This document shows positions 45,196 through 53,913 of a stretch of 64,000 nt of DNA, piece after piece. The DNA comes from Akkermansia muciniphila (GTDB lineage Bacteria > Verrucomicrobiota > Verrucomicrobiia > Opitutales > Opitutaceae): NCBI GenBank assembly GCA_945888375.1, contig CAMCZZ010000010.1, positions 1-64,000 on the forward strand. The letters run 5' to 3'. Made by a program: the position numbers and the translations under genes. The notes beneath the pieces are model-generated. The model searched no databases, was not told where the DNA came from, and saw only the letters and a program-made list of their open reading frames with translations. Position 1 is the stretch's first letter; each line of letters starts with the position of its first letter.

Positions 45196-47310
45196 ATGGT
45201 TGCCGACAACTCTCTCCCTGCCTCGCCTGACGCCGGTTCCACGGTGAATCCCTTCCTGGACCGGACTTTTCGCATCCGCTGGTCCGCGCATACTCCCGAG
45301 CAGGTCGCTCCGGCCATCCGCACGGCTCTTGCTCAGGCCGAGGCGGCGCTGCAGGCGATCGCCACCTCGGTGGAGCCGGCTAACTTCACCAATACTTTTC
45401 TCGCTCTGGAGCGTGCCACCGAGTTGCTGACCTATGCTTGGGGCAAGGTCACCCACCTCCAGTCGGTGGCGGACGCTCCCGCCCTGCGCGAGGCGCAGAA
45501 CGCCATGTTGCCCGAGGTTTCGGCTTTTCTGGCCAAGATCCCGCTCAATCCGGAGCTTTGGGCGCGGCTGAAGGCCGGCGCGGCCTCGGCCGAGGGGCGC
45601 GCGGTCTCTGGGGTGTGGGTGCGCTTGCGCGATGAGACGATGGCGGGCTTTGTCGAGGCCGGTGCCGATCTGCCTGCGGAAAAACGGGCGCGGCTCGAAG
45701 CGCTGGAGGGCGAACTCGCCCAGCTCACCCAGAAGTATTCGGAAAACACCCTCGATGCCACGAATGCCTGGCAACTCCTGATCGAGGACGAGGCACGTTT
45801 GCGGGGCTTGCCCGCCCACGCGATCGCGGCGGCCCTCGACTCGGCCCGGCGCAAGGGGCTGGGTTCCGGGGAGAAACCGGTTTGGCGTTTCACTTTGCAC
45901 GGACCTTCGCTCGAGCCGGTCATGCTCTACGCCGAGGACGAGGCCCTGCGCCGGGAAGTCTGGGCCGGCTCGGTGGCGGTGGGTGCCGAGGCGGAGGGGG
46001 GGAAGTGGGACAATGGTCCGCTCGTCCAGCGCATCCTCGCCCTCCGATCCGAAAAGGCCGCGCTTTTGGGCAAAGCCAGTTTTGCCGATCTCGTGCTCAC
46101 CCGGCGCATGGCGCGCGACGGCGCGCGCGCCCTGGCCTTTGTGACGGATTTTGAGACGCGTTGCCGCGCGGCCTTCGCGCGCGAATGTGCCGGTTTGGAA
46201 GCGTTCAAGGCGGTCCGCACCGGCGAGGCGGCCGGTCCGCTCAAGGCGTGGGAAGTCTCGTTCTGGGCGGAGAAAATGCGTCGTGAGCAGCATGCCTTTG
46301 ATGACGAGGAGCTGCGTCCCTACTTCGAGGTCGGGCGCGTGCAGGCCGGACTGTGGGAGCTGGCCCGGCGCGTCTTTGGACTGCGCATCACGGAGCTCGG
46401 CATCGCTCCGGAAGAGAAGTGGTGCGACGAGGTGAAGTATTACGAAATGCACGACGAGGCCGGCCGGCAGCTGGGGTCGTTCTACGCCGACTGGCACCCG
46501 CGCGAGGCCAAGCGCGGCGGCGCCTGGATGGGCTACCTCGTGACCGGCGGCCCCGGGCTGGACGGCGGCCGTGCGCCCCATTTGGGCTATATCTGCGGCA
46601 ACATGTCCCCCCCCACGCCGGGGCGTGCCGCGCTGCTGACCCACCGCGAGGTCGAGACGATTTTCCACGAATTCGGCCATTTGCTGCACCACCTCCTCGG
46701 CGAGGTGCCGGTCAAGTCACTCAATGGCGTCAACGTGGCGTGGGACTTTGTCGAGCTGCCCTCGCAGATCATGGAAAACTGGTGCTGGGAGCGTGAGTCC
46801 CTCGACCTCTTTGCCCGCCACCACGAAACCGGTGCGCCCATCCCGGAGGGCCTGTTTGCCAAGATGCTCGGGGCGCGAAACTACCGCTCGGCCTGCGCCT
46901 CGATGCGCCAGGTGCAGTTCGCCAAGATGGATCTTCTGCTGCACACCCGCACGGCGGAGTTTCTTGACGGGGACCTGGAGGCAAAGACCCGCGCCCTCGT
47001 GGCGGAGAACATGATCCCCACCGTGCCGCCCGCGCGCACCATCGTGCGGCGCTTCGGGCATCTCTTCTCGGATCCGGTCGGCTATGCGGCCGGTTACTAC
47101 TCCTACAAGTGGGCGGAGGTGCTGGAGGCGGACGCCTTTACGCGGTGGAAGGCAGCCGGAGTCTTCTCCCGCAAGGTCGGAGCCGAGTTCGTCGAACACA
47201 TCCTGAGCAAGGGGAACAGTGAGGATGCCGACGTGCTCTTCCGCCGGTTCATGGGCCGGGATGCCGACCCGGCGGCGCTGCTCGAGCGCAGCGGACTCGC
47301 GTCGGCTTGA
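45196..47310 (+). CDS. prlC: M3-family oligopeptidase (OpdA/PrlC-like)
   Basis: 704 residues. A zinc metallopeptidase that cleaves short peptides in the cytosol. The zinc site is HEFGH (His491, Glu492, His495) within TIFHEFGHLLHHLLGE. The third ligand lies in ELPSQIMENW about 28 residues on. The family's MRREQ and AGYYSYKWAEVLEADAF segments are present. An upstream ATG at 45124 overlaps the TonB gene by seven bases and is less likely than 45196. Confidence 0.94.
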   Translation: MVADNSLPASPDAGSTVNPFLDRTFRIRWSAHTPEQVAPAIRTALAQAEAALQAIATSVEPANFTNTFLALERATELLTYAWGKVTHLQSVADAPALREAQNAMLPEVSAFLAKIPLNPELWARLKAGAASAEGRAVSGVWVRLRDETMAGFVEAGADLPAEKRARLEALEGELAQLTQKYSENTLDATNAWQLLIEDEARLRGLPAHAIAAALDSARRKGLGSGEKPVWRFTLHGPSLEPVMLYAEDEALRREVWAGSVAVGAEAEGGKWDNGPLVQRILALRSEKAALLGKASFADLVLTRRMARDGARALAFVTDFETRCRAAFARECAGLEAFKAVRTGEAAGPLKAWEVSFWAEKMRREQHAFDDEELRPYFEVGRVQAGLWELARRVFGLRITELGIAPEEKWCDEVKYYEMHDEAGRQLGSFYADWHPREAKRGGAWMGYLVTGGPGLDGGRAPHLGYICGNMSPPTPGRAALLTHREVETIFHEFGHLLHHLLGEVPVKSLNGVNVAWDFVELPSQIMENWCWERESLDLFARHHETGAPIPEGLFAKMLGARNYRSACASMRQVQFAKMDLLLHTRTAEFLDGDLEAKTRALVAENMIPTVPPARTIVRRFGHLFSDPVGYAAGYYSYKWAEVLEADAFTRWKAAGVFSRKVGAEFVEHILSKGNSEDADVLFRRFMGRDADPAALLERSGLASA

Positions 47311-47413
47311 TTCCCTTTCCCGGACCCCTCCTAGCATGGAACCGCTCGGTGCGTGCGTGCCCGGGCGAAAGAGGTGGCCAGACCGGGAGGCGGGCGGCTA
47401 GGCCTGCGGTTCT

Positions 47414-47878
47414 ATGATTATCGCCGATCTAGCCAAGATTCCGGGTGGAACTTTCCCTGCGCAGCGTTGGGGCCGCGGCCTGGTGGGCCAGGCCACCCAG
47501 CCCATCCAGGCCAAGGGTTTTTCCATGGGTTTTTCCGTGCTCGCGCCCAAGGGAGGCCAAGTGCCCTGGCACAACCAGGAGCAGGAGGAGGTTTACTTTA
47601 TCGTGCAGGGCGAGGGTGAGATCTGTGTTCACAACGAGCGCTCCCCGATCAAGGCCGGCCAGGCGGTCTATATGCCTCCGGGGCAATTTCATCAGCTCAC
47701 CAACACGGGTGACGAGCCCATGCACATGATCTACGTGTATTGCCCCGGCGGTGACGTCGCCCACTGGCGGCAAGAGCTGAACGGCACCCTGCCTGCGGCG
47801 GGCACCGGGGACATCCCTCCGCTGCCCGAGGGGGCGCAGCCGCAGTGGACGGCCATCACGCCGAAGCCCTTGGTTTAA
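47414..47878 (+). CDS. Cupin-domain protein
   Basis: 154 residues with one cupin barrel: motif 1 is PWHNQEQEEVYFIVQGEGEI and motif 2 is MPPGQFHQLTNTG. Metal ligands would be the His and Glu of motif 1 and the His of motif 2. Cupins of this kind bind sugars, organic acids or metals; the substrate is not shown. It converges on the creatininase gene. Confidence 0.87.
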   Translation: MIIADLAKIPGGTFPAQRWGRGLVGQATQPIQAKGFSMGFSVLAPKGGQVPWHNQEQEEVYFIVQGEGEICVHNERSPIKAGQAVYMPPGQFHQLTNTGDEPMHMIYVYCPGGDVAHWRQELNGTLPAAGTGDIPPLPEGAQPQWTAITPKPLV

Positions 47879-47910
47879 TGCCTTCGGTGGTGGAGCGAGC
47901 CGACCGCCTG

Positions 47911-49470
47911 TTACGCCTCGGCCGTCAACTGGCGGACGGTCTCGGCCAGTGACACGGCGGCCCCGTGCGCCCAGAGCTCGCCTTTTTCGGTGGTGGCGAT
48001 GGTGGCGTCGCCCATTACGCCTTCAGGTGCCAGATCCCGGGTGGACCAGGCCAGGTTCAACGCGGCGCCTTCGGGCCGCAGTTCGCCGGGTGCGTGGAGA
48101 TCGGCCGGATGGTGGCAGACGGCCAGTGAGCGGCGCACCAAGCCGGGGGCGAGGGCGAGCATGATCGAGGTTTCCCACTCCCCGGCGTGGAAGCCGTAGG
48201 CCGCCTCCTGCGCGGTTTGGGCGGGCTTGTAGGTGCTTTGCAGCATGCCCAAGCGCAAGCCCGGCAAGGGTTGCAACTCGCGGATCAACGCCACCAGCAC
48301 GGCGCTGTTGCCACCGTGGGTATTGAACAGGGCGATGCGGCGAAAACCCAGTTGGCGCAGTTGCTCGATCTGGGTGCGCACCAACCGGGCGAAGGTGCGG
48401 TAAGTGAGGGTCAGGGTGCCGGTCCAGTCGGCGTGTTCGTTGCTCTTGCCAATGGTCACGGGCGGGGCGACGTAGGCCGGTATGCCGTCGGCCAGCAAGG
48501 CGAGGGCGCGGGCGAGGAGGCCTTGGCCGATGATCGCATCGACGCCCACGGGCAGATGGGGGCCGTGCTGCTCGATGGCGCCGGTCGGCAAAAGGGCGAC
48601 GGCTCCGGGGCGGCGGGCGGCGGCGCGCAGGGCCTCCGGGGTGAGGCCGCCGAGGTAGCGGTCGCCAAAGGGACGCCACTGCGGAGTGACGATGGAGGCG
48701 GTTTGGGCGGGCGTGGCGGGCGCACCGGCGTCGGGCCGGGTGTGGCCATGCCAAGCGGCCTCCTCGAGAATACGACCGAGGCGGGCGGCGGCCTGGCGGT
48801 GCGTCAAATGGGCGGACTGGGCGCGGGCGTCTTCCACCGGACCGCCGGGAAGAGGCGGAGCCTGGCGCCAGTTGCCGGGGCGGAAATGCTCGTCACTGGA
48901 TCGCTGGGGGGCGGAAGGCACGGGCACCACGCCGAGGAGCGTGGCGGCGAGGGCCTGGGTTTCCCGGCGGACAGCAAGGGCGGCGGCGGGGTGAAAATCC
49001 AGGCCCAGCGAGGCGAGGTGCACCCGGTAAACCCCAAGCCCGAGCTCGACCCGCACGTCCCGGGCGGCGGCATCGAGCCATTCACGGTGCCAGGGGCTGC
49101 TGGAGAAAATCAGCAGTTTTGCGAAACCGGCGAAATGAACGCCGCGCGCGACCTCGAGCACGAGATCCCGCCCGTCCACGGCGTCCAGGCCGAACCAAGT
49201 GGAGTCGGGGTGAGGCGAGGGCCCGAAGCGGAGCGGGGGCAGGATGCACGGTGCGCAGGAGGCGAGAGCGTCGCCGCAGGCTGCGGCCAGCAAATCCGTC
49301 AGCACGACTTCCTCGGCGTTGATCGGAAGGCCCATCCCATGGTCGGCGTGACCGCATACGGGCAGCACGGCGAGCGCTCCGGGCCGGGTGGCGGCGGCGG
49401 GAAATTCGTTGGTGGTCAGGTGTGCCCAGCAGCAATCGGGATGGGCCCGGGCGAGCCAGGTCATAGTCAT
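47911..49470 (-). CDS. Double-domain creatininase-family protein (first domain degenerate)
   Basis: 519 residues from MTMTW (ATG 49470). The C-terminal half (about 265-519) is a standard creatininase-family amidohydrolase with metal ligands Glu300, His302 and Asp311 in GAIEQHGPHLPVGVDA, His385 in NTHGGN, and Glu431 in HAGEWETS. The N-terminal half (about 10-185) aligns with it (LPVCGHADHGMGLPINAEE) but Ala42 replaces the first Glu and NTHGGN becomes FSSSPWH, so it can hardly bind zinc. A 75-residue linker separates them. Such enzymes cleave cyclic or linear amides (creatinine, formamides in flavin synthesis). Substrate unknown. The frame continues upstream to 50466 over the photolyase gene, which was rejected. 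Confidence 0.8.
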   Translation of the reverse strand: MTMTWLARAHPDCCWAHLTTNEFPAAATRPGALAVLPVCGHADHGMGLPINAEEVVLTDLLAAACGDALASCAPCILPPLRFGPSPHPDSTWFGLDAVDGRDLVLEVARGVHFAGFAKLLIFSSSPWHREWLDAAARDVRVELGLGVYRVHLASLGLDFHPAAALAVRRETQALAATLLGVVPVPSAPQRSSDEHFRPGNWRQAPPLPGGPVEDARAQSAHLTHRQAAARLGRILEEAAWHGHTRPDAGAPATPAQTASIVTPQWRPFGDRYLGGLTPEALRAAARRPGAVALLPTGAIEQHGPHLPVGVDAIIGQGLLARALALLADGIPAYVAPPVTIGKSNEHADWTGTLTLTYRTFARLVRTQIEQLRQLGFRRIALFNTHGGNSAVLVALIRELQPLPGLRLGMLQSTYKPAQTAQEAAYGFHAGEWETSIMLALAPGLVRRSLAVCHHPADLHAPGELRPEGAALNLAWSTRDLAPEGVMGDATIATTEKGELWAHGAAVSLAETVRQLTAEA

Positions 49471-49572
49471 GCCGCCTAGTGTGAAAGCCCCGGCGGAGCG
49501 CGCGAGGGTTTTTCGTGCACCCAGCCTGACTGTGCGGCTTGCAAACCCGGGCGCGGGAGGCTTTTTGCGGGC

Positions 49573-51069
49573 GTGACCGCTGTCGCCCCCACGCCTGCCC
49601 TGCTCTGGTTTCGCCAAGATCTCCGTCTGGCCGACAATGCCGCGCTCGCGGCGGCCCTGGCGCGGGGCGGGCCGGTTTTGCCCGTCTTCGTGCTGGATGA
49701 GGCGGGCGAGGGCGGCTGGCCCCTGGGCGGGGCCTCCCGCTGGTGGCTCCATCATTCGCTGGCCTCGCTCGGGGCGGATCTGCGAGCGCGCGGGGTGGGT
49801 TTGATCCTGGCCCGGGGAGACTCTGGGGCGGAGCTGGAACGGTTGGTCGCGGCGACGGGTGCGGGCGCGGTGTATTGGAACCGGCGTTATGAGCCGGCGG
49901 TGCGGGAGCGGGACGCGCGCATAAAGGCGCGGCTGACGGCCGCCGGGATCGAGGCGAAGAGCTTTAACAGCTCCCTGCTCTTCGAGCCGCACACGATCCG
50001 CAACAAGCAGGACCGGCCCTTTCAAGTGTTCACTCCTTTCTGGCGGCATTGCTCCGCGCTGGGCTGGCCCGAGCCGGTCGCCAGCGGGCAAGGGTGGCTC
50101 CGGCCCGCCGGGGCGGCGGGAATGCCGGGCGGGCCCGGAGTCGCGCTGGCGGACTTGGGACTGCTCCCGGCCCGCCCTTGGGATGCGGGTTTCGGGGCGG
50201 TCTGGACGCCGGGCGAGGCGGGGGCGGCGGCACGCTTGCAGCGGTTTCTCCAGGCCGAGGCGGTGCATCGTTACGACGAGGAGCGCAACCGGCCCGACTT
50301 GGAGGGCACTTCCGGGCTTTCGCCGCATTTGCACTGGGGGGAGATCGGGCCGAGGCAGATCGTGGCGGCGGTCCGGGCGCTCGGCCGAGAGGCGGGCACA
50401 GACCCGGCCAGCAACGGCGCGCGGGTCTTTCTCAGCGAGGTGGGCTGGCGGGAGTTCGCCCACCATCTACTCTTTCATTTCCCACACACCCCGGAGCGGC
50501 CGTTGCGGGAAGACTTTGCGCGTTTTCCCTGGGCCGCGGATCCGGATGGGGCAAAACTGCGGGCCTGGTGCCGTGGCCGCACCGGCTATCCCATCGTGGA
50601 TGCGGGTCTGCGCCAACTCTGGGCGACGGGCTGGATGCACAACCGGGTGCGTATGATCGCGGCCTCGTTTTTGGTGAAGCACCTGCGCCTGCCTTGGACA
50701 GGCGGGGCGGCGTGGTTCTGGGACACTCTGGTCGATGCCGACCTGGCGGCGAATACCCTCGGCTGGCAGTGGTCGGCGGGCTGTGGTGCGGACGCGGCGC
50801 CGTATTTCCGGATTTTCGCGCCGGTCACGCAGGGTGAGCGTTTTGATGCGGCGGGCGATTATGTGCGCCGCTGGGTGCCGGAGTTAGCGGCCTTGCCGGA
50901 CAAATTTATCCACGCGCCCTGGACCGCGCCGGTCGGGGTGCTGACCGCCGCGCGCGTCGAACTCGGTGCCACTTATCCGCGTCCGCTGGTGGATCACGCG
51001 GAGGCACGGGCGGAGGCCCTGGCGGCTTTTCAGGCGCTGCGCGGCCAAGCCAAGGAGGGCGACGCATGA
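49573..51069 (+). CDS. phrB: Deoxyribodipyrimidine photolyase (class I CPD)
   Basis: 498 residues. Light-driven repair of cyclobutane pyrimidine dimers. The antenna domain opens with LLWFRQDLRLADNAAL. The FAD domain has GEIGPRQIVAAVR, VGWREFAHHLLFHFPHTP, TGYPIVDAGLRQLWATGWMHN and LGWQWSAGCGADAAPYFRIF. In the last region the usual FNPV is FAPV, a small departure. GTG start at 49573. The stop overlaps the next gene (ATGA), giving a repair operon with a second photolyase. It diverges from the creatininase gene. Confidence 0.93.
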   Translation: MTAVAPTPALLWFRQDLRLADNAALAAALARGGPVLPVFVLDEAGEGGWPLGGASRWWLHHSLASLGADLRARGVGLILARGDSGAELERLVAATGAGAVYWNRRYEPAVRERDARIKARLTAAGIEAKSFNSSLLFEPHTIRNKQDRPFQVFTPFWRHCSALGWPEPVASGQGWLRPAGAAGMPGGPGVALADLGLLPARPWDAGFGAVWTPGEAGAAARLQRFLQAEAVHRYDEERNRPDLEGTSGLSPHLHWGEIGPRQIVAAVRALGREAGTDPASNGARVFLSEVGWREFAHHLLFHFPHTPERPLREDFARFPWAADPDGAKLRAWCRGRTGYPIVDAGLRQLWATGWMHNRVRMIAASFLVKHLRLPWTGGAAWFWDTLVDADLAANTLGWQWSAGCGADAAPYFRIFAPVTQGERFDAAGDYVRRWVPELAALPDKFIHAPWTAPVGVLTAARVELGATYPRPLVDHAEARAEALAAFQALRGQAKEGDA

Positions 51070-52658
51070 GCACGCCGCTCCGCCACTTGGTGCTGGTGCT
51101 CGGCGATCAGTTAAATGCGGATGCCTCCGCTTTCGACGGTTTCGAGCCGGGGTGCGACGCGGTGTGGATGGCGGAGGTGCGGGAGGAGTCCGAGCATGTC
51201 TGGTCCAGCCAGCCCCGCACCGCGCTCTTCCTGGCGGCCATGCGCCACTTTCGCGACGAGCGGCGCGCGGCGGGCCAGACGGTGCACTACTCGGAGCTCG
51301 GGCAAGCGGCCAATACGGGCACCCTGGCCGGGGAACTGGCGCGGGCGGTGGCGGAGCTGCGGCCGGCCCGGCTGGTTTTGACCGAGCCGGGCGACTGGCG
51401 GGTCTGGCGTGCTTTGGAACAGGCGGCGGAGGGGCTAGGCCTCGTGCTGGAGGTGCGGCCGGACCGGCATTTTTTCGCGAGTCTGGAGGAGTTTCGTCTC
51501 CACGCGCTCGGTCGCAAGCAGCTGCGGCTGGAATACTATTACCGCGAGCTGAGGCGGCGGCATCGGGTTTTGCTCGATGCGTCCGGCGGACCCGAGGGCG
51601 GCGAGTGGAACTATGATCAGGAAAACCGGGAAGGATTTCCCAAGGCGGGTCCGGGCGTTTTGCCCGCGCCGACGGCTTTCCCTCCCGATGCAACCACGCG
51701 GGAGGTGCTGGCGCTGGTGGCGCGCGTTTTGGCCGGTCATCCGGGTCGCCTGGAGGCCTTTGACTGGCCGGTGACGGCGGCGGAGGCGCGCCGGGCCTTG
51801 GCTGATTTTATCGAGCATCGGCTGCCGTCTTTTGGCCGGCATCAGGATGCGATGTGGGCGGGCGAGCCCTGGCTCTACCACTCGCGGCTGGCGGCTGCGC
51901 TCAATCTCAAGTTGCTCGATCCTCGCGACGTGGTCGCGGCGGCGGAGGCTGCCTACCGGGCGGGGCGCGCGCCGCTCGCGAGCGTGGAGGGTTTTATCCG
52001 CCAGATTCTGGGGTGGCGGGAATACATCCGCGGCGTTTACTGGTTGCGCATGCCGGAATACGCCGGGGTCAATGCGCTCGGGGCGCAGGGTGCACTCCCG
52101 GGTTTTTATTGGACGGGTGACACCGAGATGGCCTGTTTGCGCGAAGCCATCGGCCAGACGCTCGCGCTGGGTTACGCGCACCACATCCAGCGGCTCATGG
52201 TTACGGGGCTTTACACCTTGATGCTCGGGGTCGAGCCGAAGCGGGTGCACGAATGGTATCTGGCGGTTTATGTCGATGCGGTGGAGTGGGTCGAACTGCC
52301 CAACGTCATCGGCATGTCGCAGCACGCGGACGGGGGCTTTCTTGCGTCCAAACCCTATGTTGCCACCGGCAAATACATCCAGCGCATGAGCAATCACTGC
52401 GCTGGTTGCCGTTTCGATCCGGCCAAAGCGGCGGGGGAGGACGCCTGCCCTTTTACCACGCTTTACTGGGATTTTCTAGAGCGCCACGAGGCGCGCCTGG
52501 CGGCCAATCCGCGCATGGCGCTGCAGGTAAAAAATCTGGCCCGGCTCGATGCCGGTGCGCGGCAGGCGATCCGGGAACGAGCGGCGTCCATCCGCGCCAA
52601 CGACGGCAGCCCTCCGTGCCGGCCGGACAGCCCGCGGCAGGCGTCGCTCTTTACCTGA
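51066..52658 (+). CDS. Iron-sulfur (6-4) photolyase / FeS-BCP cryptochrome
   Basis: 530 residues. The N-terminus is HLVLVLGDQLNADASAF, the typical start of bacterial (6-4) photolyases (FeS-BCP family, Agrobacterium PhrB type). The four [4Fe-4S] ligands are Cys357, Cys445, Cys448 and Cys461: spacing 88-3-13, exactly as in PhrB. The FAD region has GWREYIRGVYWL and SNHCAGCRFDP. The enzyme repairs (6-4) photoproducts and complements the CPD enzyme encoded just before it. The C-terminal 40 residues are variable. Confidence 0.94.
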   Translation: MSTPLRHLVLVLGDQLNADASAFDGFEPGCDAVWMAEVREESEHVWSSQPRTALFLAAMRHFRDERRAAGQTVHYSELGQAANTGTLAGELARAVAELRPARLVLTEPGDWRVWRALEQAAEGLGLVLEVRPDRHFFASLEEFRLHALGRKQLRLEYYYRELRRRHRVLLDASGGPEGGEWNYDQENREGFPKAGPGVLPAPTAFPPDATTREVLALVARVLAGHPGRLEAFDWPVTAAEARRALADFIEHRLPSFGRHQDAMWAGEPWLYHSRLAAALNLKLLDPRDVVAAAEAAYRAGRAPLASVEGFIRQILGWREYIRGVYWLRMPEYAGVNALGAQGALPGFYWTGDTEMACLREAIGQTLALGYAHHIQRLMVTGLYTLMLGVEPKRVHEWYLAVYVDAVEWVELPNVIGMSQHADGGFLASKPYVATGKYIQRMSNHCAGCRFDPAKAAGEDACPFTTLYWDFLERHEARLAANPRMALQVKNLARLDAGARQAIRERAASIRANDGSPPCRPDSPRQASLFT

Positions 52659-52679
52659 AGGCTGGCGCGCGGGGGCGCG

Positions 52680-52934
52680 TTATTGTTTCGCAGCGAGCAG
52701 GGCGGCGAGGGCGGCCTCGTCCACGGTGCCCTGCACGGCGTGCAGGTGGTGCAGCACGCCCATGCGGTCCTCGGGGGCGGAGGTGGAGATATCGAGCATC
52801 CAGTCCTCGGTCTTGGCGGCGGCGACGATCACTTCGTCGGCCCAGGCGATGACCTCGGCGGCTTCGATGCGGCCCTCGGTGAGGCCGCGAATGTAGTATT
52901 CGGCTTGGGTGCGGAGATTGGCGGGAGTGGACAT
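52680..52934 (-). CDS. Small conserved-looking protein of unknown function
   Basis: 84 residues, acidic and helical, without signal peptide or membrane segment. Seen are AEYYIRGLTEGRIEAAEVI and DWMLDISTSAPEDRMGV. The codon usage looks coding and it sits 54 bases downstream of engB, with which it is probably cotranscribed. No family recognised. Confidence 0.65.
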   Translation of the reverse strand: MSTPANLRTQAEYYIRGLTEGRIEAAEVIAWADEVIVAAAKTEDWMLDISTSAPEDRMGVLHHLHAVQGTVDEAALAALLAAKQ

Positions 52935-52988
52935 GGAAGCGGCACTTTCGGGGCGGGGCGGGGCGGCGGCGAGCCGTAAGTGGCGGGC

Positions 52989-53594
52989 TTATTCGCCGCT
53001 GGGGGCGGCGAGCACGGCGGCGATATGGGCGAGGATTTCCTTTTCCCCGGTTTTGGCTACGGCGGAACTGGTGAAAACCGGCGGGGGCTCGGGCAGGAAA
53101 TCGGCGATCACGGCCAGAAAGGCGTCGATCCGGGTGCGGGTCTGGGCGGCGGAGTGTTTGTCGGTCTTGGTGAAAACTAGATTGAAATCGACTTCGCACC
53201 CGGCGAGCCAGCGCAGGAAATCGAGGTCGATGCGCTGAGGCTCTAGGCGCGAATCGATCAGCACGAAGACCGCGGCGAGGTTGCGGCGTTTCTCCAGGTA
53301 GTTACCGACGGCGCGGTTGAACTCGTGTTTGTCCTGGGTGGCGACCTTGGCGAAGCCGTAGCCGGGCAGATCGACGAGGGCCCAGTTCCCGTTGATCTGG
53401 AAGAAATTCATCAGCTTGGTCTTGCCGGGAATATCGGAAGCCACGGCGAGGGCGCGGCGGCCGGTCAGCAGGTTGACCAGGGAGGACTTGCCTACGTTGG
53501 AGCGGCCGATGAGGGCGAATTCGGGCAGGTTCCACGCCGGGCAGGCGCGCAGGTCGGGGGCGCTGGTCACGAAGTCGGCGGTTTTGATTTTCAT
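52989..53594 (-). CDS. engB: Ribosome-biogenesis GTPase EngB/YsxC
   Basis: 201 residues of the TrmE-Era-EngA-EngB GTPase group, needed for 50S assembly. G1 is GRSNVGKSSL, G2/switch I SDIPGKTKLMNFF, G3 DLPGYGFAK, G4 TKTDK and G5 TSSAVAKTG. The ATG at 53594 fits; the frame extends upstream without homology. Confidence 0.96.
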   Translation of the reverse strand: MKIKTADFVTSAPDLRACPAWNLPEFALIGRSNVGKSSLVNLLTGRRALAVASDIPGKTKLMNFFQINGNWALVDLPGYGFAKVATQDKHEFNRAVGNYLEKRRNLAAVFVLIDSRLEPQRIDLDFLRWLAGCEVDFNLVFTKTDKHSAAQTRTRIDAFLAVIADFLPEPPPVFTSSAVAKTGEKEILAHIAAVLAAPSGE

Positions 53595-53913
53595 GCAGTT
53601 CGTGCGGTAAACCAAGAAGGCGGGGGCGGAACGATCGGTAGCGAGCCTAAACCAGCGGGTTTCGACGGGCGGGGCCGAGAGGATTCGGGTTTTTCGTATT
53701 AAACTATTAAACGCAGTTGAAACCACGGATTACACGGAGAGCACGGATAACCAGGGCGTTATGAATCCAGTGATCTTCACTTGGCGGGTGAATCATTTTA
53801 GGCCTTTGTCTCCCTCGCAACGCTCTGAATCTGTGTAATTCGTGGTAAAGTTGAACTGCGGAATTTAGGATTAAGTGCTTTTCGCGGCCGCCTTCTCCTC
53901 ATGGATTCAAGGT
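53595..53913. other. Intergenic region carrying repeat copy 2
   Basis: 319 bases between the diverging engB and menC genes. It holds the inverted repeat copy 2 and otherwise nothing recognisable; the 120 bases next to engB would contain its promoter. Confidence 0.6.
53714..53874 (-). repeat. Dispersed palindromic-ended repeat, copy 2
   Basis: 161 bases whose reverse complement matches 10727-10896 with a 9-base deletion and a few substitutions. Ends again read GCAGTT ... ACCACG outward. It lies just before menC; a GTG one base beyond it starts a longer menC frame that was not used. Confidence 0.88.

Noticed and set aside
49471-50466. Creatininase frame extended to 851 residues
   Set aside because: The added part is antisense to the photolyase gene and Arg/Pro-rich without homology; the MTMTW start matches the domain boundary.
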